A stretch of DNA of 64,000 nt. Origin: Acinetobacter sp. WCHAc010034 (GTDB lineage Bacteria; Pseudomonadota; Gammaproteobacteria; Pseudomonadales; Moraxellaceae). Below the pieces are notes generated by a model that was given only the letters and a program-made list of their open reading frames with translations, was not told the DNA's origin and did no database searches. The translations under genes were made by a program, and so were the position numbers. Location: the NCBI RefSeq assembly GCF_001696615.3, contig NZ_CP032268.1, positions 1 through 64,000 of the forward strand, given 5' to 3'. Below are positions 1 through 8,639 of the stretch, in pieces (position 1 is the first letter of the stretch; each line of letters starts with the position of its first letter).

Positions 1-60
1 AAATCATTCTTTGGGCTGTGCGCTGATATTGTAAATATGGCATTAGCTATGATCATCTCT
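1..60 (+). mobile_element. IS6-family (IS1006/IS26-like) transposase remnant
   Basis: This short piece closely matches the internal deleted IS6 copy near 39176-39225 and corresponds to the early DDE region of IS26-like transposases. It starts at the window edge and stops matching after about 55 bases, so only a fragment is visible and it cannot encode a working transposase. Confidence 0.6.
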
Positions 61-531
61 TAATGCATAGCGTTTAGTCATAAAAGTATAATGGGGACAA
101 GACGGTTTTCCTCAAATTAATTGATGACACGCCCTAGGTTAAATACTCTCTATCCTTAATACTAATCAAAAATAGTTTTAGGATAAGTTTTTTCAATGAA
201 AATTATATTGCATAAGATTAAAAAATATTTTCTAAAAAAATAGCCTATATTTTTAGCCCTTAAATGAATAATGATTTTTTTGTAACTATAGAGCACACCC
301 CAAAGTAACGTCACATCTGTCTGTATCCGCAACCTAAAATCAATGGTTTAGAAGCGGTGGAACATAGATTTAAATACGCCTAAAGTAAGTCTTAGATTTA
401 TACGTGACAATAAAAAGCCAGTTGCACTGGCTTTTTCTATTTTGGACTTACATTTCAAATTTCGAATAAGAGATTTTGTGTTAAATCAATCTAGTAATAT
501 TTACTCAGATAGAAGAATATATAATTATTTT
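61..531. other. Gene-free stretch between IS remnants
   Basis: About 470 bases of AT-rich sequence with no convincing open frame on either strand. The only recognisable structure is a terminator-like hairpin at 412-436. It probably consists of leftovers from several insertions. Confidence 0.6.
412..436 (+). terminator. Rho-independent terminator
   Basis: The arms AAAGCCAG and CTGGCTTT flank a short TTGCA loop, followed by a T-run. No gene is intact immediately upstream, so the gene it served has been lost. Confidence 0.7.
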
Positions 532-1263
532 GGCTCTAGACTAGCAGAATAATTATGTTAGTCTAGAATAATGATAGAAAACAGTAAATTAAGTCACTAC
601 AAGATTAAAAAAATTATTCAATGCTTTTGTGTTGATATTCCTGCTTCCAAAACAGCCTTATTACTCAATTTAAATCGTAATACGATTAATTATTGGTACA
701 TGCTTTTTAGAGAAACTATCTATGATCATCAAACAGATTTAAGAGCTAAGTTTGTTGGTTTAATAGAAGTAGATGAAAGCTATTTTGGAGCGAAAAGGCA
801 ACGTGGGTTTCATGGAAAGTTAAAGCGTGGTCGTGGGACTCTAAAACAGCCAGTATTTGGAATATTCGAACGTAATGGGCGCGTCTATACTGAAATCGTA
901 CCTGACTGTAAAATGAAGACTTTACAAGAGGTTATCATTGGTAAAGTTTCACTTGAGAGTGTGATTTATAGTGATGGATGGCGTGGCTATAATGGTCTTG
1001 TTGATGTGGGTTATTCAAAGCATTTTAGGGTAAATCACGGAGCAAATGAGTTTGCTAGAGGACAATGCCATATAAATGGAATAGAATCATTTTGGAGCTT
1101 TTGTAAAAGAAGGCTAGCAAAGTTTAACGGCATATCAAAAGAGTACTTTGATTATCATCTTAAAGAAACTGAATGGCGTTGGATGAGGGAACCTAATGAG
1201 TTAGCAACTGAGCTGTGGAACCTCATTAGGTAAAATTAAGTGTAAATCTGCTAGTCTAGAGCC
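532..1263 (+). mobile_element. IS1595-superfamily insertion sequence (IS1016-like)
   Basis: A single transposase gene (571-1233) is bounded by inverted ends: GGCTCTAGACTAGCAGA on the left and its complement finishing at 1263. The element separates the flanking DNA from an IS6-family transposase tail, so it probably landed inside an older IS6 copy. No clean 8-bp direct target repeat is visible. Instead the A/T-rich flanks are complementary to each other. Confidence 0.75.
571..1233 (+). CDS. IS1595-type (ISXO2-like) DDE transposase
   Basis: This 220-residue transposase moves the surrounding element. An N-terminal helix-turn-helix stretch (about residues 20-45) precedes a DDE domain. EVDESYFGAKR near residue 66 supplies the first acidic residue, YSDGWRGY near 131 the second, and GIESFWSFCKRR near 170 the third position. 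The length and motif order fit the compact IS1016 branch of IS1595. The ATG lies 39 bases inside the left end and no frameshift is seen, so it is probably active. Confidence 0.85.
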   Translation: MIENSKLSHYKIKKIIQCFCVDIPASKTALLLNLNRNTINYWYMLFRETIYDHQTDLRAKFVGLIEVDESYFGAKRQRGFHGKLKRGRGTLKQPVFGIFERNGRVYTEIVPDCKMKTLQEVIIGKVSLESVIYSDGWRGYNGLVDVGYSKHFRVNHGANEFARGQCHINGIESFWSFCKRRLAKFNGISKEYFDYHLKETEWRWMREPNELATELWNLIR

Positions 1264-1265
1264 AA

Positions 1266-1518
1266 AAATAATGTCATTGAATGTGATCATGGTAAGTTAA
1301 AGCGAATCATCAGGGCCACATTAGGATTCAAATCTATGAAGACTGCTTATGCCACAATTAAAGGTATTGAAGTCATGCGTGCACTACGTAAAGGACAAGC
1401 ATCGTCATTTTATTATGGTCAGCCTCAGGGTGAAGTGTGTCTAATCAACAGGGTTTTCGGTCTCTAAGCACTTTTTAAAGGGAACATCATCGACTCAAAT
1501 CACTATTTGCAACAGTGC
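1266..1518 (+). pseudogene. IS6-family transposase C-terminal remnant with right inverted repeat
   Basis: Reading plus-strand from about 1266 gives a run beginning VIECDHGKLKRIIRATLG and ending in GEVCLINRVFGL, the conserved C-terminus of IS1006/IS1008-type transposases, with its stop near 1467. The fragment ends in TTTGCAACAGTGCC, the IS6 terminal repeat, at about 1518. The 5' part is absent, cut off by the IS1595-type element. Confidence 0.8.
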
Positions 1519-1547
1519 CAAAAAACCTCCTTAAGGAGGTTTTTTAA
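1519..1547. terminator. Terminator downstream of hemJ
   Basis: AAAAAACCTCC-TTAA-GGAGGTTTTTT is a strong symmetric hairpin with A and T tails. It can stop the minus-strand hemJ transcript and also transcripts arriving from the IS6 remnant, which ends exactly at its border. Confidence 0.8.
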
Positions 1548-1558
1548 AATCAACTGGA

Positions 1559-2011
1559 TTAAAACTGCGGTTTAACCACCACTAAAATCACTACTGCGAG
1601 TAAAATAAGCGTTGGCATTTCATTGAAGAAACGCCAAAACTTATGTGATTTGTAATGCGGGTTTTCCATCAGTTTTTTACGGTAATAACCACAAACAAAA
1701 TGGTAAATCACCAGTAAGCCCACTAATCCAACTTTCAGGTAAAACCAGAGTGCTTCATGGTAATGCCGAGTTGCATCACCCCAATCCACTAAAAAATGCG
1801 CTGTGATGAGAGTGGCAAGCATTGACGGCCACATGATGCCGCGGTACAACTTTCGTTCCATAATCTGGAAACGCTGATGACTCGTGCCATCTTCACTCAT
1901 CGCATGATAAACATATAAACGTGGCAGGTAGAACAATGCCGCGAACCAACAAACGACTGCAATAATATGTAATGCTTTTACCCACAAGAAAGCATCAGAA
2001 GGAGCATCCAT
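1559..2011 (-). CDS. hemJ: Protoporphyrinogen oxidase HemJ
   Basis: HemJ is a small inner-membrane haemoprotein that oxidises protoporphyrinogen IX to protoporphyrin IX in haem synthesis. The 150-residue product has four hydrophobic segments, an early membrane histidine (His15 in KALHIIAVVCW), the conserved MERKLYRGIMWP stretch near residue 51 and FFNEMPTL near the end, as in the UPF0093/HemJ family. The length is normal. It is usually a single-copy chromosomal gene. Here it sits between an IS6 end and the tail of a ketoacyl-ACP synthase gene, so it looks like captured chromosomal DNA. Confidence 0.85.
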   Translation of the reverse strand: MDAPSDAFLWVKALHIIAVVCWFAALFYLPRLYVYHAMSEDGTSHQRFQIMERKLYRGIMWPSMLATLITAHFLVDWGDATRHYHEALWFYLKVGLVGLLVIYHFVCGYYRKKLMENPHYKSHKFWRFFNEMPTLILLAVVILVVVKPQF

Positions 2012-2091
2012 CCATTCACCCTTTTAAAGGGCAGTGTGGCAGAAGTTGATCATCCATGGCTGAATGATCAACACTTCTTAGCTTAGCCTTC

Positions 2092-2263
2092 CTATTTTTT
2101 GAAAACAAGAAGACAGGCATTTACACCGCCAAAACCGAAACTGTTACTCATCACAGTATTCAATTTTGCATCACGTTTTTCAAGTACGATATCAAATCGT
2201 TTTGCGCCTTCATCCAGTTCAGTCACGTTGATGTTTGGTGCAATAAAGTCATTTTTTCATCAT
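2092..2263 (-). pseudogene. 3' fragment of a beta-ketoacyl-ACP synthase (FabB/FabF-like) gene
   Basis: The minus strand encodes about 55 residues running from DFIAPNINVTELDEGAK to the KAS signature NSFGFGGVNACLLVFKK, followed by TAG at 2092-2094. This is the C-terminal end of a fatty-acid-elongating ketosynthase. Everything upstream is replaced by an IS66-like fragment, so no functional enzyme is made. Together with hemJ it marks a block of chromosomal origin. Confidence 0.75.
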
Positions 2264-2284
2264 CAATACTGAATAAATCACTCA

Positions 2285-2410
2285 TATAGGCATACGATAC
2301 GGATACAGTCCATTCAGTTTCGCTGACTGTAAGCGTCATATGTTCACAGCTCATTAGCCATTGCGTAGTGATCCTGAAAACAGCCAGTTTTTACGTCCCA
2401 TGCATGGGTA
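2285..2410 (-). mobile_element. IS66-family transposase C-terminal remnant
   Basis: The minus strand reads GRKNWLFSGSLRNG and, in a shifted frame, SAKLNGLYPYR. These resemble the end of IS66 TnpC proteins (GRKNWLFSGS...AKLNGLDPYRYL). Stops and shifts interrupt it. It forms the junction that truncates the ketosynthase gene. Confidence 0.6.
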
Positions 2411-2681
2411 TTTGTAGTCATGAATTAAGTCCCCATTTATTTTTAAGTGGGAACTTAATTAAGGCTTATCGGATAGCTTGGTAAAGTGTGTTCACTAGAG
2501 AGGTTGCTACAATCCTTTTTGGGGAAAGAATTAGTTCATTAGAAAGTGATGATTCAGTGGAATGAGCTTAGATAGTGGCAGTCCGAACCGATTAGGTATC
2601 TAAATTAGGAAGGAATTGTTTTACATAATACTTAAAAATAGATTATATTATTCTTAATTAAATAAGATAAGCAAAATACAG
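2411..2681. promoter_or_regulatory. Leader region of the ABC exporter operon
   Basis: About 270 bases without a gene, increasingly AT-rich toward 2682. It must contain the exporter promoter, but no operator or clear -35/-10 pair could be fixed by eye. Confidence 0.35.
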
Positions 2682-3833
2682 ATGCAAACATTTTTATTAG
2701 GAAAGAGGGCTCTTTCCGTTCTTGTAGTGCTTATTACATTAATCTTATTTTTGGTTTATGTCCTATTGCGTACAGGACCTTTTGCACCTGTCAAGGTCAC
2801 TCTGATACAAGTTCAGTATAAATCCATTCAGCCTAGTCTATTTGGTATAGCGACTGTTGAAGCTCGTCATAATTACAAGATTGGTCCCACAACGGCAGGT
2901 CGTCTTAAAAACCTTCGAGTCGATATAGGAGATGCTGTACAAGCTGGACAACTTTTAGGGGAAATGGATCCCGTTGATTTAGAAGAAAAAATACTTGCGC
3001 AACGTGCCATTATCCAAAAAATCATCTCTCAGCAACAAGATACTCAAATTCGTCAAAAGTTTGCACAGCAACAAGTTCAACGCTATCAGCAACTCACCAA
3101 AATCAATGCCACCAGTCAAGAGTCACTCGCCATTAAGCAGCAGGAACTTGATCTTGCTACAACGGCACTTGGCTCAATGCAGCAAGAACTTAATAAAGCC
3201 CGTGCAGACCTCAATACACTACAAGCCCAGCGCGACAATTTAAATTTAATGGCAACAGCACCAGGTATAGTCACAGCCCGTTATGCAGAACCTGGCTCTA
3301 CTGTAGTTGCAGGGCAAACCGTATTGGAAATTGTAGACCCGAAGTCTATTTGGTTGAATACACGCTTCGATCAATCTAGTGCGATTGGCTTAGCCTCAGG
3401 TTTACCTGCACAAATTCATTTACGTTCGCGTCAAAGTAACACGCTTTCAGGTCAAGTCTTATGGGTAGAGCCTCGTGCAGATGTTATTACCGAAGAAATC
3501 TTAGCCAAAGTAGTCTTTAGTCAACAACCTAACCCTCTACCCCCTTTAGGTGAATTAGCAGAAGTGACAATTAAACTAGCACCACTGTCTCGCAGCCTTG
3601 CTATTCCAAATGCTGCTATTCACCGCATCAATAACCAAGTCGGTGTCTGGAAAGTGACAGATCAAAAACTACAATTTATTGAAATTAAACTAGGTCGCTC
3701 TAATTTAGAGGGTGATGTTCAAGTACTCGATGGTCTATCAGAAAATGATCAAATCGTTTTATATAGTGAAAAACCACTTAATGCGAAAAACCGTTTGCGT
3801 ATTGTAAAAAATCTTGCAGGAACATCTGAATGA
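2682..3833 (+). CDS. HlyD-family periplasmic adaptor of an ABC exporter (DevB-like)
   Basis: The 383-residue membrane fusion protein links an inner-membrane exporter to the outer envelope. One N-terminal membrane anchor (about residues 12-28) is followed by a biotinyl-lipoyl-like half (GRLKNLRVDIGDAVQAGQLL, about 75-94), a glutamine-rich coiled-coil hairpin (about 105-185), the second lipoyl half (ATAPGIVTARYAEPGSTV) and a beta-barrel domain. Its stop overlaps the permease start in an ATGA, showing translational coupling. The exported substrate cannot be read from sequence; DevBCA-type systems export lipids or peptides. Confidence 0.8.
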   Translation: MQTFLLGKRALSVLVVLITLILFLVYVLLRTGPFAPVKVTLIQVQYKSIQPSLFGIATVEARHNYKIGPTTAGRLKNLRVDIGDAVQAGQLLGEMDPVDLEEKILAQRAIIQKIISQQQDTQIRQKFAQQQVQRYQQLTKINATSQESLAIKQQELDLATTALGSMQQELNKARADLNTLQAQRDNLNLMATAPGIVTARYAEPGSTVVAGQTVLEIVDPKSIWLNTRFDQSSAIGLASGLPAQIHLRSRQSNTLSGQVLWVEPRADVITEEILAKVVFSQQPNPLPPLGELAEVTIKLAPLSRSLAIPNAAIHRINNQVGVWKVTDQKLQFIEIKLGRSNLEGDVQVLDGLSENDQIVLYSEKPLNAKNRLRIVKNLAGTSE

Positions 3834-5038
3834 TTAGCTTAGCCGGTCGGGATATATTCCATTCATGGGGTAAGTTTGTTTTTACTGGTTTTGGACTTGG
3901 CTTGTTGATCGGCGTGACTCTAATTATGGCGGGTGTCTACCGTGGTATGGTGGATGATGCCAAGGCTTTATTAAATAATAGCGGTGCAGATTTATGGGTA
4001 GTACAACAAGATACGCTTGGTCCATATGCTGAACCTTCTAGTGTGCGTGATGATTTATATCGTAGTGTCAAGACTACACCTGAAGTAGAACATGCCTCAA
4101 ATATTACTTATCTGACCACACAAGTTCATTATAAAGATAAAGATATCCGTGCGATGGTGGTTGGAATCCATACAGGTGAACATGCCTGGAATAATTTAGG
4201 CTGGCCACCTTACCTTTTAGCGGGACGTCAATTGACTCGAGGGCACTATGAAGCTGTTGTAGACATCACTTCAGGACTTAAATTAGGTGATCGCATCAAA
4301 ATCCGTCGTAATTATTTTACTGTAGTAGGATTGACTCGACGAATGGTGTCATCAGGTGGTGACCCGATGATTTTTATTCCGATTAAAGATGCACAACAAG
4401 CCCAATTTCAAAAAGATAATGCGGCAATTTTACAAGACCGCCGACGTACCGCACAAAATCCAATTTACAATCGGCCTGCTTATCCAGATTTATTAGACAG
4501 TGTTCTGAGTACTCAAACCAGCAATCGTTATGTAAATGCAATTTTAGTCCGTCTTAAAACTGGTACTTCCGCAGAAGATACTGCTGAACACATCCAACGT
4601 TGGCAGCAACTGACTGTCTACACGCGTCTTCAAATGGAACATATTTTAATTAGCAAGATGATTGCAACGTCAGCAAGGCAGATTGCGATGTTTTTAGTAA
4701 TTTTGGCTTTGGTGAGCGCGGCAATTGTGGCATTTATTATTTATACCCTAACCATGGATAAAATTCGAGAAATTGCAGTTCTGAAACTAATTGGAACACG
4801 CAACCGAACGATTGCCTGGATGATCTTACAGCAAGCGCTCGCACTTGGTCTAATTGGATTTACTATAGGTAAAATCACTTCAACCTTTGCTGCGCCATAT
4901 TTTCCAAAGTATGTATTATTGATTCCTCAGGATTCTATTCTTGGATTTATTGCTGTGATGTTGATTTGTATGTTGGCAAGTCTAGTAGCTATTCGTATGG
5001 CATTACGTATTGATCCAGCCGAAGCAATTGGAGGATAA
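3830..5038 (+). CDS. FtsX/DevC-like ABC transporter permease
   Basis: This 402-residue inner-membrane permease carries an N-terminal membrane helix (about 15-37), a large periplasmic domain (about 40-265) and three C-terminal helices (about 285-305, 330-350 and 365-390), the MacB/FtsX topology. It ends in ALRIDPAEAIGG, a common FtsX-family tail that contacts the ATPase. Only three bases separate it from the ATPase gene. With its neighbours it should form a tripartite ATP-driven pump. Confidence 0.82.
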   Translation: MISLAGRDIFHSWGKFVFTGFGLGLLIGVTLIMAGVYRGMVDDAKALLNNSGADLWVVQQDTLGPYAEPSSVRDDLYRSVKTTPEVEHASNITYLTTQVHYKDKDIRAMVVGIHTGEHAWNNLGWPPYLLAGRQLTRGHYEAVVDITSGLKLGDRIKIRRNYFTVVGLTRRMVSSGGDPMIFIPIKDAQQAQFQKDNAAILQDRRRTAQNPIYNRPAYPDLLDSVLSTQTSNRYVNAILVRLKTGTSAEDTAEHIQRWQQLTVYTRLQMEHILISKMIATSARQIAMFLVILALVSAAIVAFIIYTLTMDKIREIAVLKLIGTRNRTIAWMILQQALALGLIGFTIGKITSTFAAPYFPKYVLLIPQDSILGFIAVMLICMLASLVAIRMALRIDPAEAIGG

Positions 5039-5041
5039 CAC

Positions 5042-5746
5042 ATGACCCACGGAATTTTAATTGAGGGTTTAAAAAAACGTTTTGGGCAAGGTGATAATGC
5101 TTTTTATGCATTAAAAGATGTCAATATGTGGGTGGATCCAGGAGAAGTTGTTGGACTGATTGGTCCGTCAGGTTCAGGTAAAAGTACCTTATTAAAATGT
5201 TTAGGCGCTGTGATTGATCCCACTGAAGGACGTATGACTTTAGGGAGTGAAGTGATTTTTGATCAACACTGGTTGGTAAAAGATTTAAGTGCATTGCGAC
5301 GTGACAAAATTGGTTTTATGTTCCAAACACCTTATTTGATTCCTTTTTTGAATGTTTTAGATAATGTTGCGCTATTACCTATGCTTGCAGGTGTTCCTAA
5401 TAACATAGCACGTGCAAGTGCTTTAGAAATTTTAACGGCTTTAGATGTTCAGCATCGTATTCATGCCATGCCTGGGCAATTATCGGGTGGTGAACAACAA
5501 CGTGTAGCTATTGCACGCGGCTTGATTAATAAGCCACCTGTCATTTTGGCAGATGAGCCAACGGCACCTTTAGACAGCGTTCGTGCCATGACTGTAATTC
5601 GTTTGTTGCACGAAATGGCGGAAAAATTTCAAACAGCAATTATTGTTGTTACACATGACGATAAAATTATTCCGACTTTCCAGCGACTATATCATATTCG
5701 TGAGGGAATAACGTATGAAGAAAAAGGAGAGGGTCGTAGTTTCTAA
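5042..5746 (+). CDS. ABC transporter ATP-binding protein (DevA/LolD-like)
   Basis: The 234-residue cytoplasmic ATPase powers the adjacent permease. Walker A (GPSGSGKST) lies near residue 40, the Q-loop at FMFQTPY, the ABC signature LSGGEQQRVAIARG near 143, Walker B VILADEPT near 165, and the switch histidine in VVTHDD near 200. The length and motifs are those of the LolD/MacB branch. It is the last gene of the three-gene exporter operon; IS982 debris follows about 60 bases later. Confidence 0.88.
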   Translation: MTHGILIEGLKKRFGQGDNAFYALKDVNMWVDPGEVVGLIGPSGSGKSTLLKCLGAVIDPTEGRMTLGSEVIFDQHWLVKDLSALRRDKIGFMFQTPYLIPFLNVLDNVALLPMLAGVPNNIARASALEILTALDVQHRIHAMPGQLSGGEQQRVAIARGLINKPPVILADEPTAPLDSVRAMTVIRLLHEMAEKFQTAIIVVTHDDKIIPTFQRLYHIREGITYEEKGEGRSF

Positions 5747-5808
5747 AAGCGTAGAAATTTAAAGTATTTTATCTAGTTGATAGATTTAGATTAATAGCTT
5801 AATTATTT

Positions 5809-6530
5809 TCAATAAGCTGAATAAATTTTCTTTTTATTGCGTTGTTTTAAGTGGTATTCATCTGCTTTGGATAAACGAATAGTTTTCATATTTTTACGAT
5901 GATATGTAATTAAACCAAATGTCTTGATTCCTCAAATTTGATTTTTAATTCTTGACTGATATATCCATGAACAGCATAGAGTTTTGTTTTTAAGCCTTCT
6001 ACCAAATGCTCAATCATTTTAATGTCTGCTGTATGTTCATTAGATAAAGCTGTACTGACAATCTTGCCTGACTGACTCATGATTAAATGTAGCTTACAGC
6101 CAAAGAACCAGTCCATTGAGCTTTTACCACTTGTTGCAATGGTAGATATTTATACCGTTGAATACGCTGATTTTTGCCTACAGGCAGCGTAGTCGATTGA
6201 TCCATAAATAAAATTGCTCTGATAATCTTTCATCAAGACAAAATGTAAAGCATACAGTGCCAATCGATGTGCTCTGATGAGATAAACTATCCGTTGTTAA
6301 CAAGGTAAATATCTAAAGACTTGACCGTGATTTTGCTTTAATGAAAAGAATAAAACTTTGAGATTATGGAAATACGAAAATTTATACTAAATGGCAATAA
6401 ACACGATTTACGAAACTTTTAATTGAGAGGATCGTATTTTAAAAATTGCCAATAAGTTACTTCGATTTTTGAAAAAAGTCATCAATCATGCAGAAGAAAT
6501 ATGTAAAATCAAACATGGTCGCTGAAAGCG
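5809..6530 (-). pseudogene. Degenerate IS982-family transposase
   Basis: Minus-strand pieces in several frames match IS982 transposases: a SIDYAAC-type stretch, then GKSSMDWFFGCKLHLI (about 6080-6130), KLYAVHGYISQEL (about 5940-5990), and a C-terminal GLITYHRKNMK and LKQRNKKKIYSAY ending with a stop at 5809-5811. The longest open piece is 68 codons (5910-6116). Frameshifts and stops mean no active enzyme. About 100 bases past 6430 are unrecognised. Confidence 0.65.
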
Positions 6531-6634
6531 TAGGTTGTGTGGTAACTCCCTAATAGTATGTAGCCACCTTTTTTTTCAAGCCAATTTCTTATCCACAATT
6601 CAGGTTATATTGATTTAAAAAGAGTATAAATCCT

Positions 6635-7054
6635 ATGAAATTTATTAAAAACTTGTGCTTGTCTTTTCTGCTGTTTTTTTCAAGTTTATCGATTGCAGTA
6701 GCAGAAACAACAAAAGATCCATTATTTGTATTGCTTACCAGTAATGATGCTCATCGTACAAAGATGGCCATCGGCATGAGTAATAATCAATTCCAAAAAG
6801 GGCATCCCTTGACTGTATATTTAGTCGATCAAGGGGTTATGCTTGCTTCTAGCCGCTTCGAACATAGATATGCAGAGCATCAGGCCATGCTGAAAAATAT
6901 AATGGTCAATGGTGGACAAGTCTTTATCTGTAAAATGTGTATGGATCAATATGGTGTTAAAGAGGGTGATCTTATCAAAGGTTTAAAATATGCGAATCCT
7001 GATGATATGGGGGAAGCAATTTTTCAACCTGGTACCAAAACTCTATCATGGTGA
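6635..7054 (+). CDS. Secreted DsrE/DsrF-like sulfur-relay protein
   Basis: DsrE-fold proteins carry sulfane sulfur on cysteines. This 139-residue protein has a signal peptide (residues 1-23, cleavage after AVA) and therefore works in the periplasm. The mature part shows the alternating beta/alpha pattern of the family (LFVLLTSNDAHRTKMAIGM, then VYLVDQGVML) and a CKMC pair at Cys99/Cys102 that could carry persulfide. A rhodanese and sulfide-oxidation genes lie nearby, fitting a sulfur role. The exact partner is unknown. Confidence 0.75.
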   Translation: MKFIKNLCLSFLLFFSSLSIAVAETTKDPLFVLLTSNDAHRTKMAIGMSNNQFQKGHPLTVYLVDQGVMLASSRFEHRYAEHQAMLKNIMVNGGQVFICKMCMDQYGVKEGDLIKGLKYANPDDMGEAIFQPGTKTLSW

Positions 7055-7121
7055 TTTAATCAGATTTCTTACAACAAAGTATAATAAAACCTATTAAATT
7101 CACATGACGTTACTCAGAGAA

Positions 7122-7165
7122 CTATAAAGCTACAGCCGTGAAATTTCAGGGCTGTAGCTTTATAG
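7122..7165. terminator. Long hairpin after the DsrE-like gene
   Basis: Sixteen-base arms CTATAAAGCTACAGCC and GGCTGTAGCTTTATAG enclose a 12-base loop. No T-run follows directly, so it may be a terminator or the leftover end of a mobile element. Confidence 0.5.
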
Positions 7166-7391
7166 AAATACCACAACTTTTCGCAACAAGAATAGCATTC
7201 GGTATTCCTGCTAATAGCTCAGGAAGAGAAGAACTTGATTTTCCAAGCTTAATTTGGATGGTCTGCCTTTAGATGGAATATGCATTTTCAATTGCTTAAC
7301 CATTAAATAAAAAGTTGACAATCAGATACCTATGTATCGCTTGAACTGAGGATCAGAAAGAAGATTGCTTTTTGATTTATGAAAAGAAGTC
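7166..7391. other. Unassigned stretch before the IS17-like element
   Basis: About 225 bases with no supported gene. Short open frames have no recognisable family and the composition resembles IS debris. Confidence 0.4.
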
Positions 7392-7410
7392 TAATCAGTG
7401 GTAGATGTCA

Positions 7411-7419
7411 CTGCTGAAG
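7411..7419. repeat. 9-bp target duplication, IS17-like copy 1 (left)
   Basis: CTGCTGAAG occurs immediately left of the element and again at 8459-8467 on its right. This is the 9-bp duplication expected of the IS903 group. Confidence 0.85.
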
Positions 7420-8458
7420 GGCTTTGTTGCACAAAGATTTGAAATGCAAAGCGCCCCTAATTGAGCCAAATTTAAGGCGTAACTTGGGTAAGTGGTCGAC
7501 CTAATTCCGTAAATCTGTTAAGGACTGCTACACGTGCATGGATCTCATTCACTTGGCTATCAAAACTCCTTGCACTGAGTTTATCTCCTAATAATTTGAT
7601 GCAATGCATCTTAGTTTCAACCAAACTTCGCCGATGATAGCCTGACCATTTTTTCCATAGTGTCCTGCCTAAACGTTTAATTGTTCTAAGTAATTCATTT
7701 CGCTCTAGCGAGCTACTCTTTGTATCTTTCCATTGTTTCGCATTTTTTCTAGGTGGAATCACCGCATGCCCTTGCCGATCTGCAATGACCTGACGGCATT
7801 GCTTGGTGTCATAAGCTCCATCGGTATAAACAGAGTCAATCTGCTCATCTTGTGGAATCTGATTAAGTAAATCACCAAGCACCTGTGAATCACTGACATT
7901 ATTGGTTGTAAGCTGAACTGCTCGTATTTGTAGGGTTTTAGCATCTATACCAATATGAAGTTTACGCCATTGGCGACGATATTCAGGTCCATGTTTCTTG
8001 CGCTTCCATTCGCCCTCACCTAGAAACTTCATGCCTGTAGAGTCCATGAGTAGATGCAGCCCATCGCTACTTTTTTGGTAGCTGATTACAATATCAATAT
8101 GCTTTTGTCTTCTACAAAGCGTGGTGTAATCTGGAGCTATCCAATTTAATCCGCAAAGTTTAATCAGACTTTGCACAAAGCCAGTAACCATACGTAAAGA
8201 CAGACGGAATAAGGATTTAATCATTAAGCAGCATTGGATGGCTGCGTCGGAGTAGGTTTGATTTCGCCCTTGTTTGCCTTTTGATGGAGCATACCATTGC
8301 GTAGCAGGATCAAACCAAATGGCAATATTTCCGCGACTCATAAGTGCTCGGTTATATGCGGGCCAATTGGTTGTGCGGTAGATTTTGTGTGTAGGCTTCT
8401 TCATTTGAAAATTATATCGCTGAAAAAGCCTTTACAGATAGGTTTGTGCAACAAAGCT
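7420..8458 (-). mobile_element. IS17-like IS (IS5 family, IS903 group), copy 1
   Basis: The 1039-bp element has terminal repeats GGCTTTGTTGCACAAA (left) and its near-complement on the right, one transposase gene, and 9-bp direct flanks. It interrupts the blh-like pseudogene. Three further copies lie at 40982-42019, 42309-43346 and 55977-57015. This copy most resembles the last one. Confidence 0.88.
7472..8404 (-). CDS. IS5-family (IS903 group) transposase, copy 1
   Basis: The 310-residue DDE transposase is full length. LLMDSTGMKF (near residue 120) carries the first Asp, VYTDGAYDTKQCR (near 192) the second, and SLVETKMHCIKLLGD (near 261) the Glu of the Y-(2)R-(3)E-(6)K-like signature. The N-terminal half (about 20-95) should bind the terminal repeats. 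It differs at several residues from copies 2 and 3, so it is an older or separately acquired copy. No frame defects were seen. Confidence 0.88.
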   Translation of the reverse strand: MKKPTHKIYRTTNWPAYNRALMSRGNIAIWFDPATQWYAPSKGKQGRNQTYSDAAIQCCLMIKSLFRLSLRMVTGFVQSLIKLCGLNWIAPDYTTLCRRQKHIDIVISYQKSSDGLHLLMDSTGMKFLGEGEWKRKKHGPEYRRQWRKLHIGIDAKTLQIRAVQLTTNNVSDSQVLGDLLNQIPQDEQIDSVYTDGAYDTKQCRQVIADRQGHAVIPPRKNAKQWKDTKSSSLERNELLRTIKRLGRTLWKKWSGYHRRSLVETKMHCIKLLGDKLSARSFDSQVNEIHARVAVLNRFTELGRPLTQVTP

Positions 8459-8467
8459 CTGCTGAAG
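8459..8467. repeat. 9-bp target duplication, IS17-like copy 1 (right)
   Basis: CTGCTGAAG, identical to 7411-7419. Confidence 0.85.
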
Positions 8468-8639
8468 CAGAGTCATAATCGAGAACACTGTCGATAATCG
8501 CACATTGTTTTGTACCTGGATCTGAAACTACATAACTGAATGTATTTGTTTTAGGATCAAAAAATCTTTTACATTTGGTTGAGTCGACATAGTCTTACTC
8601 CTTTTTAAAATTTAGAAGCTCACAGAGCATATTTAAAAC

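Larger units (their letters stand above)
7392..8590 (-). pseudogene. Wrecked MBL-fold persulfide dioxygenase-like gene (blh paralogue), split by an IS
   Basis: Outside the IS, the minus strand from an ATG at 8588-8590 encodes a protein start closely resembling the intact hydrolase at 14386-15258: VKDFFDPKTNTFSYVVSD, then CAIIDSVLDYDSASAVTSTT. Two lesions are visible. A one-base loss in a T-run after codon 9 shifts the frame, and the IS17-like element is inserted after SASA. The remnant then stops near 7392, so the metal-binding core is missing. It is a dead second copy of a sulfide-detoxification gene beside a rhodanese. Confidence 0.75.

Noticed and set aside
8297..8497. Open frames on the opposite strand of the IS transposases and other long genes
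   Set aside because: They mirror coding constraint of the real gene on the other strand and show no motifs of their own.
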